From IMG/VR virus record IMGVR_UViG_3300025154_000244, positions 1 through 37,819 of that record: a DNA stretch of 37,819 bases; one strand, given 5' to 3'. Source of the DNA: a virus. The notes under the pieces were generated by a model. It did not search any database. It was not told the origin of the DNA and saw only the letters and a list, made by a program, of their open reading frames with translations. This document shows positions 1 through 7,300 of this stretch, one piece after another (position 1 is the first letter of the stretch; each line of letters starts with the position of its first letter). Both the position numbers and the translations under genes were made by a program.

Positions 1-1
1 A

Positions 2-991
2 AAATCATTGAAACCCTCAACTGCTAATACTGTAAGAAGTATACTTTTTAAGGTAGATGAATATGAAGAATTAATTGGGAAAAGTATATATGATTTTAAT
101 TTAGATGATCGTGATGATTTTATTATATCTATGTTCCCTAATAAAAGTAAAGGTGTTATTAATACAACTAGATCATATCTGGTAGGATATATTAATTATT
201 GTATTGACAATAACCTTGTTAGACATATGGAAAATAGATTTAGTTTAATCTCTAAAGATGATATAGATAATTATGTCAATGATATGGCTATGCAAATGAA
301 GTACCTGTCGAAGGAAGAAATTAAAGAAGCACAAAGTAAATTGGTTAATAATTGTGATAAATTAATTTTGCAATTAGTTCCTTTATCAGCCAGAGGTCGC
401 ACCGAAAAGGATAATACTAATGAAGAATTAATAAATTTAAGAGTGCAAGATGCTGTAGAATCTTACGAAAAAGGCAATCTAAAACTTTGGAATAATGATG
501 GAGATTTTAGGTATATAAAAATTGATGATGAAACAATAGAATTATTAAAGAAAACTATAAATGATGATAAATATATCATTAATAATGGAAGTGAATATAG
601 TCGTAAAAGACAAGATAAAAAACTTGGTAGAGGCATGGGAGAAAAAAGTTTCCCTTTAAATGATACTGGCTATGTTTTTAGAACTGCTGGCAAGAATAAA
701 AGGGGTAAAGTTAAATCCAATTATTTTAATTCTAAAATTAATATAATAAAAGATTGGGTGGAGAATCCATTTATTAACATAACTAATTTACACGCATCAG
801 GTATGATTGATTATGTCATCCAATTAGAAAATGAAAAAGGAGAAGAATTAGATAATAACGACTATATAGATGTTTGTGAAAAATATTTATTTGGTAAACC
901 TAGAATTTTGCCCAATGGTGAAAATGATTGGAGTATGTCAATATCAAAATTAAAGACAATGGTAAAAGATTATATTAATATTAAATCATAA
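2..991 (+). CDS. MrpR-like inactive tyrosine recombinase (phage lytic repressor), 5' partial
   Basis: The frame is open to the window edge. The only early start is a TTG at 8 with no ribosome binding site, so the true start is probably outside the window. The visible protein of about 330 residues has an N-terminal helical part resembling the core-binding domain of tyrosine recombinases, then a C-terminal part of catalytic-domain type. The box that should read H-x-x-R reads HASG (about residue 264), so the arginine is lost. A tyrosine follows in CEKYLFGKP. Loss of the catalytic arginine with retention of the fold is what is known of SPbeta MrpR (YopR), the repressor that holds the lytic genes off. 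By that likeness this protein probably binds DNA without cutting it and keeps the prophage silent. It lies 12 bases before the next gene, so the two are probably co-transcribed. An integrase-like protein of other function is the alternative. Confidence 0.7.
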   Translation, partial: KSLKPSTANTVRSILFKVDEYEELIGKSIYDFNLDDRDDFIISMFPNKSKGVINTTRSYLVGYINYCIDNNLVRHMENRFSLISKDDIDNYVNDMAMQMKYLSKEEIKEAQSKLVNNCDKLILQLVPLSARGRTEKDNTNEELINLRVQDAVESYEKGNLKLWNNDGDFRYIKIDDETIELLKKTINDDKYIINNGSEYSRKRQDKKLGRGMGEKSFPLNDTGYVFRTAGKNKRGKVKSNYFNSKINIIKDWVENPFINITNLHASGMIDYVIQLENEKGEELDNNDYIDVCEKYLFGKPRILPNGENDWSMSISKLKTMVKDYINIKS

Positions 992-1003
992 GGATGTGAA
1001 AAA

Positions 1004-1858
1004 ATGGCGAAAAATAGTATTAACTTATCTGACTATGAAGATATAGAAGTTTATAATATGGTTAGGTTTGGAATTATAGGTAGATTTCCTAATAATTTTT
1101 GGGGTGGATTAGATACTTATAAAACTGCAAAAGACCTGACTAGATATATGTTTGAAAATATTCTTGAATGGAGTATAGAAGATATTAAGCATAAGGTAAC
1201 AGCAGATATTTTTTATGAAAATAAACTTGGTAATATGCTAAAAACACTTTTTGATAATAATTTATTAGATGCATTGCTTAACGCATACCCAGAATTAGCA
1301 GATTGGGTAGAAGAAAAAAAGAATAAAATTATTATCGAAAAAGAACCAAGAGAAAAATATACAGATGAAGAGTTAATAGAAAATTTACAGCAAAAATATA
1401 AGGAATTAAATAGAACACCTTATATAAGAGAAATGTCTGAACCAGAAGGAAATGTTTATATATCAAGATTTGGTAGTTGGAGTAATGCTTTAATTCTTGC
1501 TGAGTTAATTGAGGACATATGTGTAGATGTAGATAATTCAGAAGAAGCAATTAATAAAGCGCAAAGGGAAATTAAAGATTTTGCGTATAAAGTAGAAAGA
1601 TTACCAACTAAAAAAGAAGTAGATAATTTATTTTCTCCTGGAGAATTAATATCATATTTCGGTTCTTTAAAAGGACTTTATGATTATTTAAGTGAAGGTT
1701 ATACAGAAGAAGAATTAATAAATATATTAATTGATAAAAGAAATAAATTAGGGAGAAATCCAATAAATAAGGATATAAAATTCCCAAGACCAATTATCTT
1801 TATTGATAAATTCAATAGTTGGGAGAATGCCTTAAAAGAAGCAAGATTAGATGAATAA
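1004..1858 (+). CDS. Protein with three homing-endonuclease-associated repeats
   Basis: A 284-residue protein preceded by AAGGATGTG. The first 110 residues are a helical domain I cannot assign. Residues about 118-168, 180-232 and 234-283 are three copies of a unit of about 50 residues, each with an E-E-L-like helix, an R-x-P turn and the ending F-G-S-W-x-N-A-L or a variant (FGSWSNAL, FGSLKGLYDYL, FNSWENAL). This is the pattern of the homing endonuclease associated repeat, a small DNA-binding module normally attached to HNH enzymes. No HNH, GIY-YIG or PD-(D/E)XK motif is visible here, so the protein looks like a pure DNA binder. Its place directly behind the MrpR-like repressor suggests a role in the lysogeny decision. 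That role is inference only. Confidence 0.65.
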   Translation: MAKNSINLSDYEDIEVYNMVRFGIIGRFPNNFWGGLDTYKTAKDLTRYMFENILEWSIEDIKHKVTADIFYENKLGNMLKTLFDNNLLDALLNAYPELADWVEEKKNKIIIEKEPREKYTDEELIENLQQKYKELNRTPYIREMSEPEGNVYISRFGSWSNALILAELIEDICVDVDNSEEAINKAQREIKDFAYKVERLPTKKEVDNLFSPGELISYFGSLKGLYDYLSEGYTEEELINILIDKRNKLGRNPINKDIKFPRPIIFIDKFNSWENALKEARLDE

Positions 1859-1880
1859 TTTAATCTTGCTTCTTTTATTT
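1834..1880. terminator. Bidirectional intrinsic terminator
   Basis: A perfect 16-bp stem (1834-1849 with 1861-1876) with an 11-base loop, an A-run on the left and a T-run on the right. It overlaps the last codons of the gene ending at 1858 and lies just past the stop of the minus-strand gene, so it can end both convergent transcripts. Confidence 0.85.
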
Positions 1881-2112
1881 ATGTCAAACCCTTAATCCAT
1901 TTTTCAGCAGCTAAACAGCATCCTTCAAAACTATTGAATTTAATATCTTCATTCAAAGAAATATAAATAATATCGTTATCACGATCTATCTGAAAGTGAT
2001 AGTAATATGTATCAGGCATATAATAAATATACGCTTTACATCCTTTTGCTCATCTTGCTATGCTGACCCACGTAGGGTATACTTTACGCTTTAATATTCT
2101 TTTAAATTTCAT
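1879..2112 (-). pseudogene. Small minus-strand phage gene interrupted by a TGA
   Basis: On the minus strand an ATG at 2112 follows AAGGAAGTGACAT, a fair ribosome binding site. The frame runs 77 codons to a TAA at 1879-1881 and is broken only at codon 21 by TGA (2050-2052). After the stop the reading is plausible protein: basic N-terminus, then aromatic residues (YIYYMPDTYYYHF), an acidic stretch and an end in AAEKWIKGLT. The gene ends exactly at the terminator at 1834-1876, which supports it as a real former gene. It is the only leftward gene in the window and lies beside the control region, where a small lysogeny regulator would be expected. I do not recognise the family. Confidence 0.55.
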
Positions 2113-2186
2113 TATGTCACTTCCTTGATGATAAATTGGTTAAGCTATAAATGTTGTTTTTTGTCGATATTTATAAGAATTTGCTG

Positions 2187-2202
2187 AATATTAATTAATA
2201 TT
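2187..2202. promoter_or_regulatory. 16-bp perfect palindrome, possible operator
   Basis: AATATTAATTAATATT reads the same on both strands. In DNA this rich in A and T such palindromes can arise by chance, but its place in the control region makes it a candidate protein-binding site. Confidence 0.3.
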
Positions 2203-2332
2203 ATATCATTAAGTTAATATTTTGGGAATATTATAAGAGATATTGTAGTTTTGATGGTAATATATGATAATATATAGAAAAATATGGTAATAATCAATAA
2301 AAATACTAAAAATCTTGTTTTTCTATATTCAG

Positions 2333-2355
2333 AAACCCTTGTTTTATAAGGGTTT
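2333..2355. repeat. Hairpin AAACCCTT/AAGGGTTT
   Basis: An 8-bp stem (2333-2340 with 2348-2355) and a 7-base loop. No T-run follows, so it is not an obvious terminator. It could be a recombination or protein-binding site; nothing in the window decides this. Confidence 0.4.
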
Positions 2356-2428
2356 GTGGGATCGGATTTCGTGATAAAATAACTCTTTTGTGTTGAGTTA
2401 AATATTTGAAAAATAATTGAAATATTTC

Positions 2429-2457
2429 TTGCATTTATTTTTACATTGTGTTATTAT
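2429..2457 (+). promoter_or_regulatory. Early rightward promoter
   Basis: TTGCAT (2429-2434), 17 bases, TATTAT (2452-2457), a good sigma-A match, about 55 bases upstream of the first early gene. It probably starts the early transcript and is a natural target of the repressor. Confidence 0.65.
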
Positions 2458-2512
2458 ATGTGTAAGGTAAAAGTAAGTAAATAAAATATTAAAGAGAAGG
2501 AGAGATAATTTA

Positions 2513-2665
2513 ATGAGTAGCATACATGACAAACCAGAATTATTAATTCCACCAAAAGGTGTTTGTATGAACCCACCGAGATTACATAATTTTAATTGTG
2601 AAGGGTGTAAGTATTTTGAGGGATGCACTAATGAAAAGAAAGGTAATTATAAGAAGACTAAATAG
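2513..2665 (+). CDS. Small cysteine-containing protein, first early gene
   Basis: A 50-residue protein starting at ATG 2513 behind AGAGAAGGAGAG, too short for a usual length cut-off. It has one cysteine at residue 18 and the cluster C-E-G-C-x5-C at 29-38, enough to bind a metal ion in a small knuckle. The C-terminus is lysine-rich (EKKGNYKKTK). It is the first gene behind the promoter at 2429, a position where phages often place small host-interaction proteins. Family not recognised. Confidence 0.65.
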   Translation: MSSIHDKPELLIPPKGVCMNPPRLHNFNCEGCKYFEGCTNEKKGNYKKTK

Positions 2666-2672
2666 AAATAAA

Positions 2673-2701
2673 TTGAATTATTCAAAAAACAGTAGTATAA
2701 T
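2673..2701 (+). promoter_or_regulatory. Promoter before gene 2736
   Basis: TTGAAT (2673-2678), 17 bases, TATAAT (2696-2701), placed between the stop at 2665 and the next ribosome binding site. Confidence 0.6.
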
Positions 2702-2735
2702 ATAAGTAAACATTATTCAATAAAGGATGTTGCAA

Positions 2736-2975
2736 ATGACTACAAACAACAATGAATCCAATATATATATTATTTGCTCAGGAGATAATTCAGGGAACAT
2801 AGAAACATTCGATTATAGGTGTCCCAAGGAAGGGATTAATAAAGGTGATTGCAGACTAAATGGTAAAACATGTGAATATTTTATAGGTATTAAAAATGAT
2901 AAGTTAAATTTTGATATTATGAATATTAAGGGTTATTGTGAGTTTATATTGAATATAAAAAGTAAGTTTAGGTGA
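2736..2975 (+). CDS. Small five-cysteine hypothetical protein
   Basis: I place the start at ATG 2736 rather than ATG 2727, because the ribosome binding site AAAGGATG (2722-2729) overlaps the first ATG and sits at proper distance from the second. The 79-residue product has cysteines at about residues 14, 29, 38, 45 and 68 (motifs YRCP, GDC, TCEYF, GYCEF), in the style of phage zinc-knuckle proteins. It has its own promoter at 2673. Function unknown. Confidence 0.65.
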   Translation: MTTNNNESNIYIICSGDNSGNIETFDYRCPKEGINKGDCRLNGKTCEYFIGIKNDKLNFDIMNIKGYCEFILNIKSKFR

Positions 2976-2984
2976 TATAATATA

Positions 2985-3596
2985 ATGAAACCTATAAACA
3001 AAGAATTAATCATCAAAGTATGTGAGCATATAATAGAACACAATCTTTCTTATAGAAAAATAGCTGATATATTCGGAATCAATTTCAAAACTGTTTACAA
3101 TTATACACAAATGATTGAAAGTATTGATTCCGAATTACATATAAAAGTCCAAAAATGTTTAAAAGAGAGAAAGGAAAAACATCATAAACATTTATTGAAA
3201 AACTTAAACAATATCTATAAAGAAATTTGTGAATATTTTATTTGTGGAAGTACCATGAAACAGACTGGAATACATTTTAATTCCAGTAATCGCTCTATAC
3301 ACTATTTATTCCATAATTATGTTAAATATAATGATCCTGAATTATATGTTATGATTTTAGAAATGATAGAATTAAATAAACTTAAATCAATTAAGACACG
3401 TTCTGGAATAAGAAAGATGAAAAACATTGAAGAAAGATTAAATCTTTGTAAGACTATTATTAGTGACAAATTAACTTTGAAAGCAACAAGTGAAATATTT
3501 GATTTAGATGTAAAGACGATAAAAAGTTATATTAATAGTATAAGAGATGTGGATTATGGATTGCATGATGAAGTTTATAAACATTTGTGGAGATAA
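2985..3596 (+). CDS. Triple SpoIIID-like helix-turn-helix protein
   Basis: A 203-residue basic protein containing three copies of a unit resembling the SpoIIID DNA-binding domain: helix, S/T-x-R/K-x-x-A/T-x-x-F, recognition helix, then D-x-E-L and a final helix. Unit 1 spans about residues 5-60 (RKIADIFGINFKTVYNY, then DSELHIKV). Unit 2 spans about 72-125 (MKQTGIHFNSSNRSIHYLF, then DPELYVMI). Unit 3 spans about 145-202 (KATSEIFDLDVKTIKSY, then DYGLHDEV). SpoIIID is a monomeric sporulation regulator with one such unit; three in tandem would read a longer, direct-repeat-like site. The ribosome binding site is weak (GGTGA at 2971-2975). It probably acts as a phage transcription regulator. The repeat assignment is by eye; the targets are unknown. 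Confidence 0.65.
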   Translation: MKPINKELIIKVCEHIIEHNLSYRKIADIFGINFKTVYNYTQMIESIDSELHIKVQKCLKERKEKHHKHLLKNLNNIYKEICEYFICGSTMKQTGIHFNSSNRSIHYLFHNYVKYNDPELYVMILEMIELNKLKSIKTRSGIRKMKNIEERLNLCKTIISDKLTLKATSEIFDLDVKTIKSYINSIRDVDYGLHDEVYKHLWR

Positions 3597-3608
3597 GGAG
3601 GAATGAAT

Positions 3609-3827
3609 ATGTGGAATCAAAGCATTAAAACTGATTTTGAAATTAAAGGATTTAAATTAATTGGTAAAATTCATCAAGTAGAATATCTAGCAAAAATCAA
3701 TGAAGATAGAGAATTAATATATGTGACTATGTACAATGACAAATCAACAGGTAATCCAAGAAGTTTAAGTGTGGATGAAATTGAATTATTTTATAATGCA
3801 TTGAAAATGTTAAAGGAGATTAAATAA
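3609..3827 (+). CDS. Hypothetical 72-residue protein
   Basis: GGAGG (3597-3601) touches the upstream ATG at 3603 but is 7 bases from the ATG at 3609, so the second is chosen. The product has alternating strands (FKLIGKI, VEYLAKI, ELIYVTM) and a final helix (IELFYNALKMLKEIK), a compact alpha/beta fold. Its stop overlaps the next start by one base (3827), so translation of the two is probably coupled. No family recognised. Confidence 0.65.
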   Translation: MWNQSIKTDFEIKGFKLIGKIHQVEYLAKINEDRELIYVTMYNDKSTGNPRSLSVDEIELFYNALKMLKEIK

Positions 3828-4021
3828 TGAAAATATTAAAAGTAATTGTAGATGAAGAATTGCCTAAATCGTGTAAAGAATGTGGATTTAGGCATAATTG
3901 GGAAACAAAATGTTATTGTCATATAAAATCATATACTACTAGTAAAAGGAATCATTTCATAGGTAAATATGATGATATTAAAGGTAGACATAAAAATTGT
4001 CCGTTAGTATATAATGGTTAA
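3827..4021 (+). CDS. Small zinc-knuckle protein
   Basis: A 64-residue protein with C-x2-C at residues 16-19 (CKECG), C-x-C at about 29-31 (KCYCH) with a histidine after it, and a final CPL motif. The N-terminus forms a short strand (MKILKVIVDEELP). It starts on the last base of the previous stop codon. The cysteine and histidine set is a probable zinc site. The ending N-C-P-L is common among small phage proteins. Role unknown. Confidence 0.7.
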   Translation: MKILKVIVDEELPKSCKECGFRHNWETKCYCHIKSYTTSKRNHFIGKYDDIKGRHKNCPLVYNG

Positions 4022-4041
4022 TATTTAAAGGAGAAATAAAT

Positions 4042-4326
4042 ATGAAAAACATTCAATTAGATATGATTGTTGAAACTAAATTATCAGTTATTGAATTTAA
4101 TAAAAAATTTATTGAATGGGTAGAATTTAATAATTGGACTTGTGGTGGGATAATGATTGAAGTAGATGATGATGGTAATAAAATTAAGAAAAGTAGTCTA
4201 AAACAAACAATTATAAATCAATAGTATAAACTAGAAAACGCAAAACATTTAAAAGATGTGCTAATTATTTTACCTGAAGTAGAAGATAATTTGGATAAAA
4301 ATTTATTTGATAATGAAGATGATTGA
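4042..4326 (+). pseudogene. Small gene with in-frame amber stop
   Basis: An ATG at 4042 behind AAAGGAGAAATAAAT opens a frame that meets TAG at 4222-4224 (60 residues), then stays open in the same frame to TGA at 4324-4326. The part after TAG reads as normal protein (KLENAKHLKDVLIILPEVED and an acidic end), with the codon use of its neighbours. The N-terminal part has strand, helix, strand (IEFNKKFIEWVEF, GGIMIEVDDDG). Either the gene is broken by a point mutation, or the 60-residue form is functional and the rest is decaying. Family unknown. Confidence 0.55.
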
Positions 4327-4371
4327 AATTTAATAGATTATTTATTATGTTTTAAGTGAAAGGATAAAACA

Positions 4372-4758
4372 ATGAATATAAAATTACCCATAGAGAAACA
4401 ACAAAAATTTCAAATAGGTGATATATGTAAAATTGTTGAAAAGGGAATTTTTGAAGTTATAGTACAGTATCCTCCTTCAGAATTAGAAGATTATAAAAAA
4501 GACAGAGAATGTATTATTCTTCATACCTATTCACAAGTTTATTGGGGAAGTAATTTTAGTAATTATAGTGTATATTTGCTTCCAAGAAATAAAAATGAAT
4601 ATGCTGGAAATTTAGCATGGATAGAAGAAAATCAATTGAGATTCATAAGAAAATCAACAGAAAAAGAAATTACAATAGTGATTCAAGAAGATAATAAGAT
4701 GCTATCTTATAAAAATTGTCCTTATACATCAATTTTTAATGAAACAAAACATGATTAA
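4372..4758 (+). CDS. Hypothetical SH3-like protein
   Basis: A 128-residue protein behind GAAAGGATAAAACA. The N-terminal half has the look of a small beta-barrel: F-Q-I-G-D-I-C-K-I-V, then FEVIVQYPP, then YSVYLLP and WIEENQLRFI. Such barrels (KOW or SH3-like) recur in this early region (genes at 10773, 13908 and 32730). The C-terminal tail is charged and has one cysteine. Function unknown. Confidence 0.65.
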   Translation: MNIKLPIEKQQKFQIGDICKIVEKGIFEVIVQYPPSELEDYKKDRECIILHTYSQVYWGSNFSNYSVYLLPRNKNEYAGNLAWIEENQLRFIRKSTEKEITIVIQEDNKMLSYKNCPYTSIFNETKHD

Positions 4759-4797
4759 ACTTATATTTTATGTCGATCTTGAAAGGATATTAAAATT

Positions 4798-4977
4798 ATG
4801 AAACAAATTGATCAAGAAATAATAAATGATATACAATATTTATTAAATATGTATGAAGCATATATTGATGATATAGTTGGCGAAGCATGGGAAGATGAAA
4901 GGTTTATAAAACTTACTACTAAATATAGATTTACAAAAGAAAATTTACATAAAGGATTAGAAGATTTACATTGTTAA
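4798..4977 (+). CDS. Small acidic helical protein
   Basis: A 59-residue protein, ATG 4798, behind GAAAGGATATTAAAATT. It is predicted by eye to be almost wholly helical (DQEIINDIQYLLNMYEAYI, then KENLHKGLEDLHC) and acidic. It has no paralogue in the window. No family recognised. Confidence 0.6.
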   Translation: MKQIDQEIINDIQYLLNMYEAYIDDIVGEAWEDERFIKLTTKYRFTKENLHKGLEDLHC

Positions 4978-5005
4978 TAATAAATATATAGAGGAGGAAA
5001 AGTTT

Positions 5006-5182
5006 ATGTTTGATTGGTAAGAAGAATATGACAAAATGTATGAGGTAAGTGGCAACATGTGGAGTAACGAGCAATGTCTACAATTACAACATTCTCTTCT
5101 TGAGTATCAAGAATTAGGATGTCCTAATGGAGAGAATATTGGTGGTTGGATTACATGGAAAGTAAATAATAAAAATATATAA
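5006..5182 (+). pseudogene. Small gene with in-frame TAA at codon 5
   Basis: GAGGAGGAAAAGTTT is an excellent ribosome binding site in front of ATG 5006, but the fifth codon is TAA (5018-5020). The same frame then stays open to TAA 5180-5182 and reads plausible protein (EEYDKMYEVSGNMWSNEQC, LLEYQELGCPNGENIGGWIT). An internal ATG at 5036 could rescue a shorter product, but it has no ribosome binding site of its own. A glutamate or lysine codon changed to TAA is the simplest reading. Family unknown. Confidence 0.55.
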
Positions 5183-5200
5183 ATTAAGAGGTATAATATT

Positions 5201-5404
5201 ATGTCAAAACAAACTGATAGAGATGTAAGGATGGTTGGTTTAGTTATTGAGCAACAATTAAAAGAAAAGAACGAAATATTAAATATTTTAAAAGAGTTAT
5301 ATTATTGTTCTTCTAATCCTTGGACTGATGAACAAACACAAAGAAAATTAATTGCTCAGGTTAATGCAGAGGAAATTTTGAAAAAATATAATATGATCAA
5401 TTAA
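5201..5404 (+). CDS. Small helical hypothetical protein
   Basis: A 67-residue protein preceded by AAGAGGTATAATATT. Mostly helical and charged: VRMVGLVIEQQLKEKNEIL, then KLIAQVNAEEILKKYNMIN, with one CSSNPW turn between. It could form a helical hairpin or dimer. No known family seen. Confidence 0.6.
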   Translation: MSKQTDRDVRMVGLVIEQQLKEKNEILNILKELYYCSSNPWTDEQTQRKLIAQVNAEEILKKYNMIN

Positions 5405-5428
5405 AAATTTTACAATGAGGATATCATC

Positions 5429-5795
5429 ATGCAAAAATTAAGAAACAATCGTAAACAAAAAGGTTTATAATATATATTGTGGTGAAAAGATGGATAGAGA
5501 AGGAATCCATTGTACGTCTTGCAATAAACAATATAATATATGGGAAAATGAATACAGAACAATTCTAATTGAAAATTCTTTATGTCCTCAATGTGGTGAG
5601 CAATTAGATCGTGAAGGTTTATTTTGCTCAGAATGTTGTAAAAATTCTAGATTTAAGGCAAGGATTAGAAATGCAGAGAGAAGAGCGTTAGGTTTATGCG
5701 TTCAATGTGGAGAGAAAGCAGAAGAAGATAGGTCATACTGTCGTAGATGTTTGGATGCGAGAATGGATAGGTATAGGAAGAAGAAAGGAGGATAA
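5429..5795 (+). pseudogene. Triple zinc-ribbon protein with a frameshift near the start
   Basis: ATG 5429 (behind GAGGAT) reads MQKLRNNRKQK and stops after 13 codons. One base out of frame, the reading continues as VYNIYCGEKMDREGIHC and joins the frame that has an ATG at 5490. Removing one A from the AAAAA run at 5457-5461 makes one protein of about 121 residues with three copies of a zinc unit: YCGEK-x-DREG-x-x-C-x-x-C, CPQCGEQLDREGLFCSEC and CVQCGEKAEEDRSYCRRC. The first copy lies mostly upstream of ATG 5490, which is why I think the shorter frame is a remnant. If translated from 5490 it would lack the first half of zinc unit 1. The C-terminus is very basic (ARMDRYRKKKGG), so it may bind nucleic acid. 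Confidence 0.6.
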
Positions 5796-5797
5796 AT

Positions 5798-5938
5798 ATG
5801 ATTTTGATTGTAAAAAATTATTTACATACTAACAAAACAGAACCAGTTAGATTGTGTTTTACAGAAATTGAAGCACATCAATGGATAAAAGAAAATGAAC
5901 CAGAAATAGGTATTGTGTATAGGTATATAAATTATTAG
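5798..5938 (+). CDS. Small hypothetical protein
   Basis: A 46-residue protein, ATG 5798, directly behind AAGAAAGGAGGATAAAT, whose AAGGAGG lies in the end of the preceding gene. The layout is strand, helix, strand: MILIVKNYL, FTEIEAHQWIKENEPE, IGIVYRYINY. The core resembles small phage proteins that keep a short alpha/beta fold, but I cannot name a family. Confidence 0.6.
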   Translation: MILIVKNYLHTNKTEPVRLCFTEIEAHQWIKENEPEIGIVYRYINY

Positions 5939-5994
5939 ATGATCAAAATAGTATTTATATTGAAATTTAACAAATATATAAAGGAGAGAATATT

Positions 5995-6192
5995 ATGATA
6001 AGATTAAGAGATATTTATTTAAATGAAGGAGAATTATTAGTCGTTTATTTAAAATGTTTTGATGGTACATTTGAGAGAGTAGAAATAAGTGTTGATAAAG
6101 ATTGCAATAAAGAAATTAAACATGGTATAAGTGTTACTGGAAGATGTATTTTAGGATTAAATAATAATTATAAAAAGGAGAATAATCTATGA
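5995..6192 (+). CDS. Small beta-rich hypothetical protein
   Basis: A 65-residue protein behind AAAGGAGAGAATATT. Strands dominate (GELLVVYLKCF, FERVEISVDKD, HGISVTGRCIL) and the C-terminus is polar. Its last codons contain the AAGGAG site of the next gene, and the two overlap by 4 bases, so they are translationally coupled. Function unknown. Confidence 0.65.
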   Translation: MIRLRDIYLNEGELLVVYLKCFDGTFERVEISVDKDCNKEIKHGISVTGRCILGLNNNYKKENNL

Positions 6193-6374
6193 AAAATAAA
6201 TGCGAATGTTGCGATAAACTTGTAGAGCAAGAATGGGAATTATTTCAAAGTGGAAATTGTAAAATTTGTGGTGATTGTGCTATTAAAGAAATTATGATAG
6301 TTCATGGTGTTTCTGAAAATGAAGCATATCATATTCTTGAGAGAATTCAATTTGGAAATGGATATGGGTATTAA
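6189..6374 (+). CDS. Small zinc-binding protein
   Basis: A 61-residue protein with C-E-C-C near the N-terminus (residues 5-8) and C-K-I-C-G-D-C at about 28-34, a clear two-knuckle zinc site, followed by a helix (NEAYHILERIQF). It overlaps the previous gene by 4 bases. No enzyme motif. It resembles other small cysteine-pair proteins in the window but is not a close copy of any. Confidence 0.65.
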   Translation: MKNKCECCDKLVEQEWELFQSGNCKICGDCAIKEIMIVHGVSENEAYHILERIQFGNGYGY

Positions 6375-6388
6375 GGAGGTTAATAGGC

Positions 6389-6695
6389 ATGGAAGATATG
6401 ATTAAACAAACTAATTCTATTAATAAATGTATTTGTCCGTATTGTAATGTAATGTTTTATGTTTACCCACCACCAGCACATGGTCAGGATAAAATTATAG
6501 TATGTTCTTCATGTAAAAAAAGAAATTAAAGTTACAGCTACAATTGAATTTACGTGCTATACTATTAAAGACCAATCAAAATCTACAACTCCTGTGATGA
6601 AAGAAAATAAATGTAATGATTATGACTATGAAAGAGAAATGTATTTAGCAGGACATAGGGATGCTTATAGGAATTTTGCAAGAAAAATATTTTAA
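6389..6695 (+). pseudogene. Zinc-ribbon protein split by a frameshift in an A7 run
   Basis: ATG 6389 follows AAGGAGG at proper distance. The first frame gives 45 residues with CICPYC and CSSCKK, a typical zinc ribbon, and stops at once after the run of seven A (about 6513-6519). With six A the frame continues to TAA 6693-6695 and reads EIKVTATIEFTCYTIKD, then DYDYEREMYLAGHRDAYRNF, giving about 101 residues. A ribbon followed by a strand and a charged helix is a normal small phage protein. A one-base insertion in the homopolymer (mutation or sequencing error) or slippage could explain the break. Confidence 0.6.
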
Positions 6696-6708
6696 GGAGA
6701 AAATTATT

Positions 6709-6978
6709 ATGGAGATAAATGAAATAGAAAAACATTTAATTACTATATATGGAGAGAATGTATTTGAAGAAATGTTTAATGAAGTTAAGTATTTAAAGAA
6801 ATATTCAAATATTACTTTTGACCAAAAATATATAAAACTAAGTTTATCTTTTTGTGCTATAAAAGCAGAGCAAATAATTAATGGTGAAAAGAAAAAATGT
6901 AGTTTACGGTCATTGGTTAGTGAAAGTTTTGGAGAGGCAGAAATATATAGGAGTAATGTTTGTGGTGGTGTATTGTAA
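6709..6978 (+). CDS. Hypothetical 89-residue protein
   Basis: The start is set at ATG 6709 behind AAGGAGAAAATTATT; an upstream ATG at 6661 lies inside the preceding gene and lacks a site. The protein is helical in its first half (INEIEKHLITIYGENVFEEM) and carries two cysteines in the middle. It ends in the glycine-rich VCGGVL. No family recognised. Confidence 0.6.
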   Translation: MEINEIEKHLITIYGENVFEEMFNEVKYLKKYSNITFDQKYIKLSLSFCAIKAEQIINGEKKKCSLRSLVSESFGEAEIYRSNVCGGVL

Positions 6979-7015
6979 TTTATAAACGAAGATATGTTTT
7001 AAGGAGGATTTTAAT

Positions 7016-7279
7016 ATGAATGCAATTAAAGCAAGAATATTATTAGAACAAATAAAACCAACTCATCTAAATAATAAAAATATGACAGAAACAATTAACC
7101 TAGCAATTCAAGCATTAAATAAACAAATACCAACAAGTCCAAAAATACAATCTTATTGCCCTGCGCTATGTCCTTCGTGTGGTAATGAATTGAGTGAAGA
7201 TTTAGATGATGGGTATTATAAACATTATTATGGTTTAAGTATTTGCGAGTGTGGACAAAAATTGAAATGGAGTGATTAA
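7016..7279 (+). CDS. Zinc-ribbon hypothetical protein
   Basis: An 87-residue protein behind a perfect AAGGAGGATTTTAAT. The N-terminus is a helical pair (AIKARILLEQI, ETINLAIQALNKQI). The C-terminal third is a zinc ribbon with CPALCPSCGNEL and CECGQKLKWSD. A helical part followed by a ribbon is a recurrent form in Firmicute phage early regions. Partner unknown. Confidence 0.7.
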   Translation: MNAIKARILLEQIKPTHLNNKNMTETINLAIQALNKQIPTSPKIQSYCPALCPSCGNELSEDLDDGYYKHYYGLSICECGQKLKWSD

Positions 7280-7300
7280 TTAATTTAGGAGGAAATTTAT

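Larger units (their letters stand above)
2113..2512. other. Control region without genes, between the leftward gene and the early operon
   Basis: These 400 bases hold no convincing reading frame. They contain a perfect 16-bp palindrome (2187-2202), several related A/T runs with TGGTAATA (around 2254 and 2285), an 8-bp stem hairpin (2333-2355), a short dyad TAACTC/GAGTTA (about 2381-2401), and a rightward promoter at 2429-2457. Position beside the MrpR-like gene and before the early genes makes it the likely operator region. I cannot define the operator sequence. Confidence 0.5.

Noticed and set aside
1332-1793. Minus-strand open frames under the repeat protein
   Set aside because: They lie opposite a well-supported gene, are rich in leucine and isoleucine as expected of antisense readings of A/T-rich genes, and have no ribosome binding site.
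2333-2355. Phage attachment site core
   Set aside because: The hairpin looks suggestive, but there is no integrase with complete catalytic residues in the window and no second copy of the sequence.
2398-2628. Minus-strand open frame over the start of gene 2513
   Set aside because: It runs against the promoter and ribosome binding site of gene 2513 and has no start signal of its own.
5429-5470. Independent 13-codon peptide
   Set aside because: The reading joins naturally to the zinc-ribbon frame after removal of one A, and the first zinc unit lies upstream of the later ATG, so a frameshifted gene explains it better.
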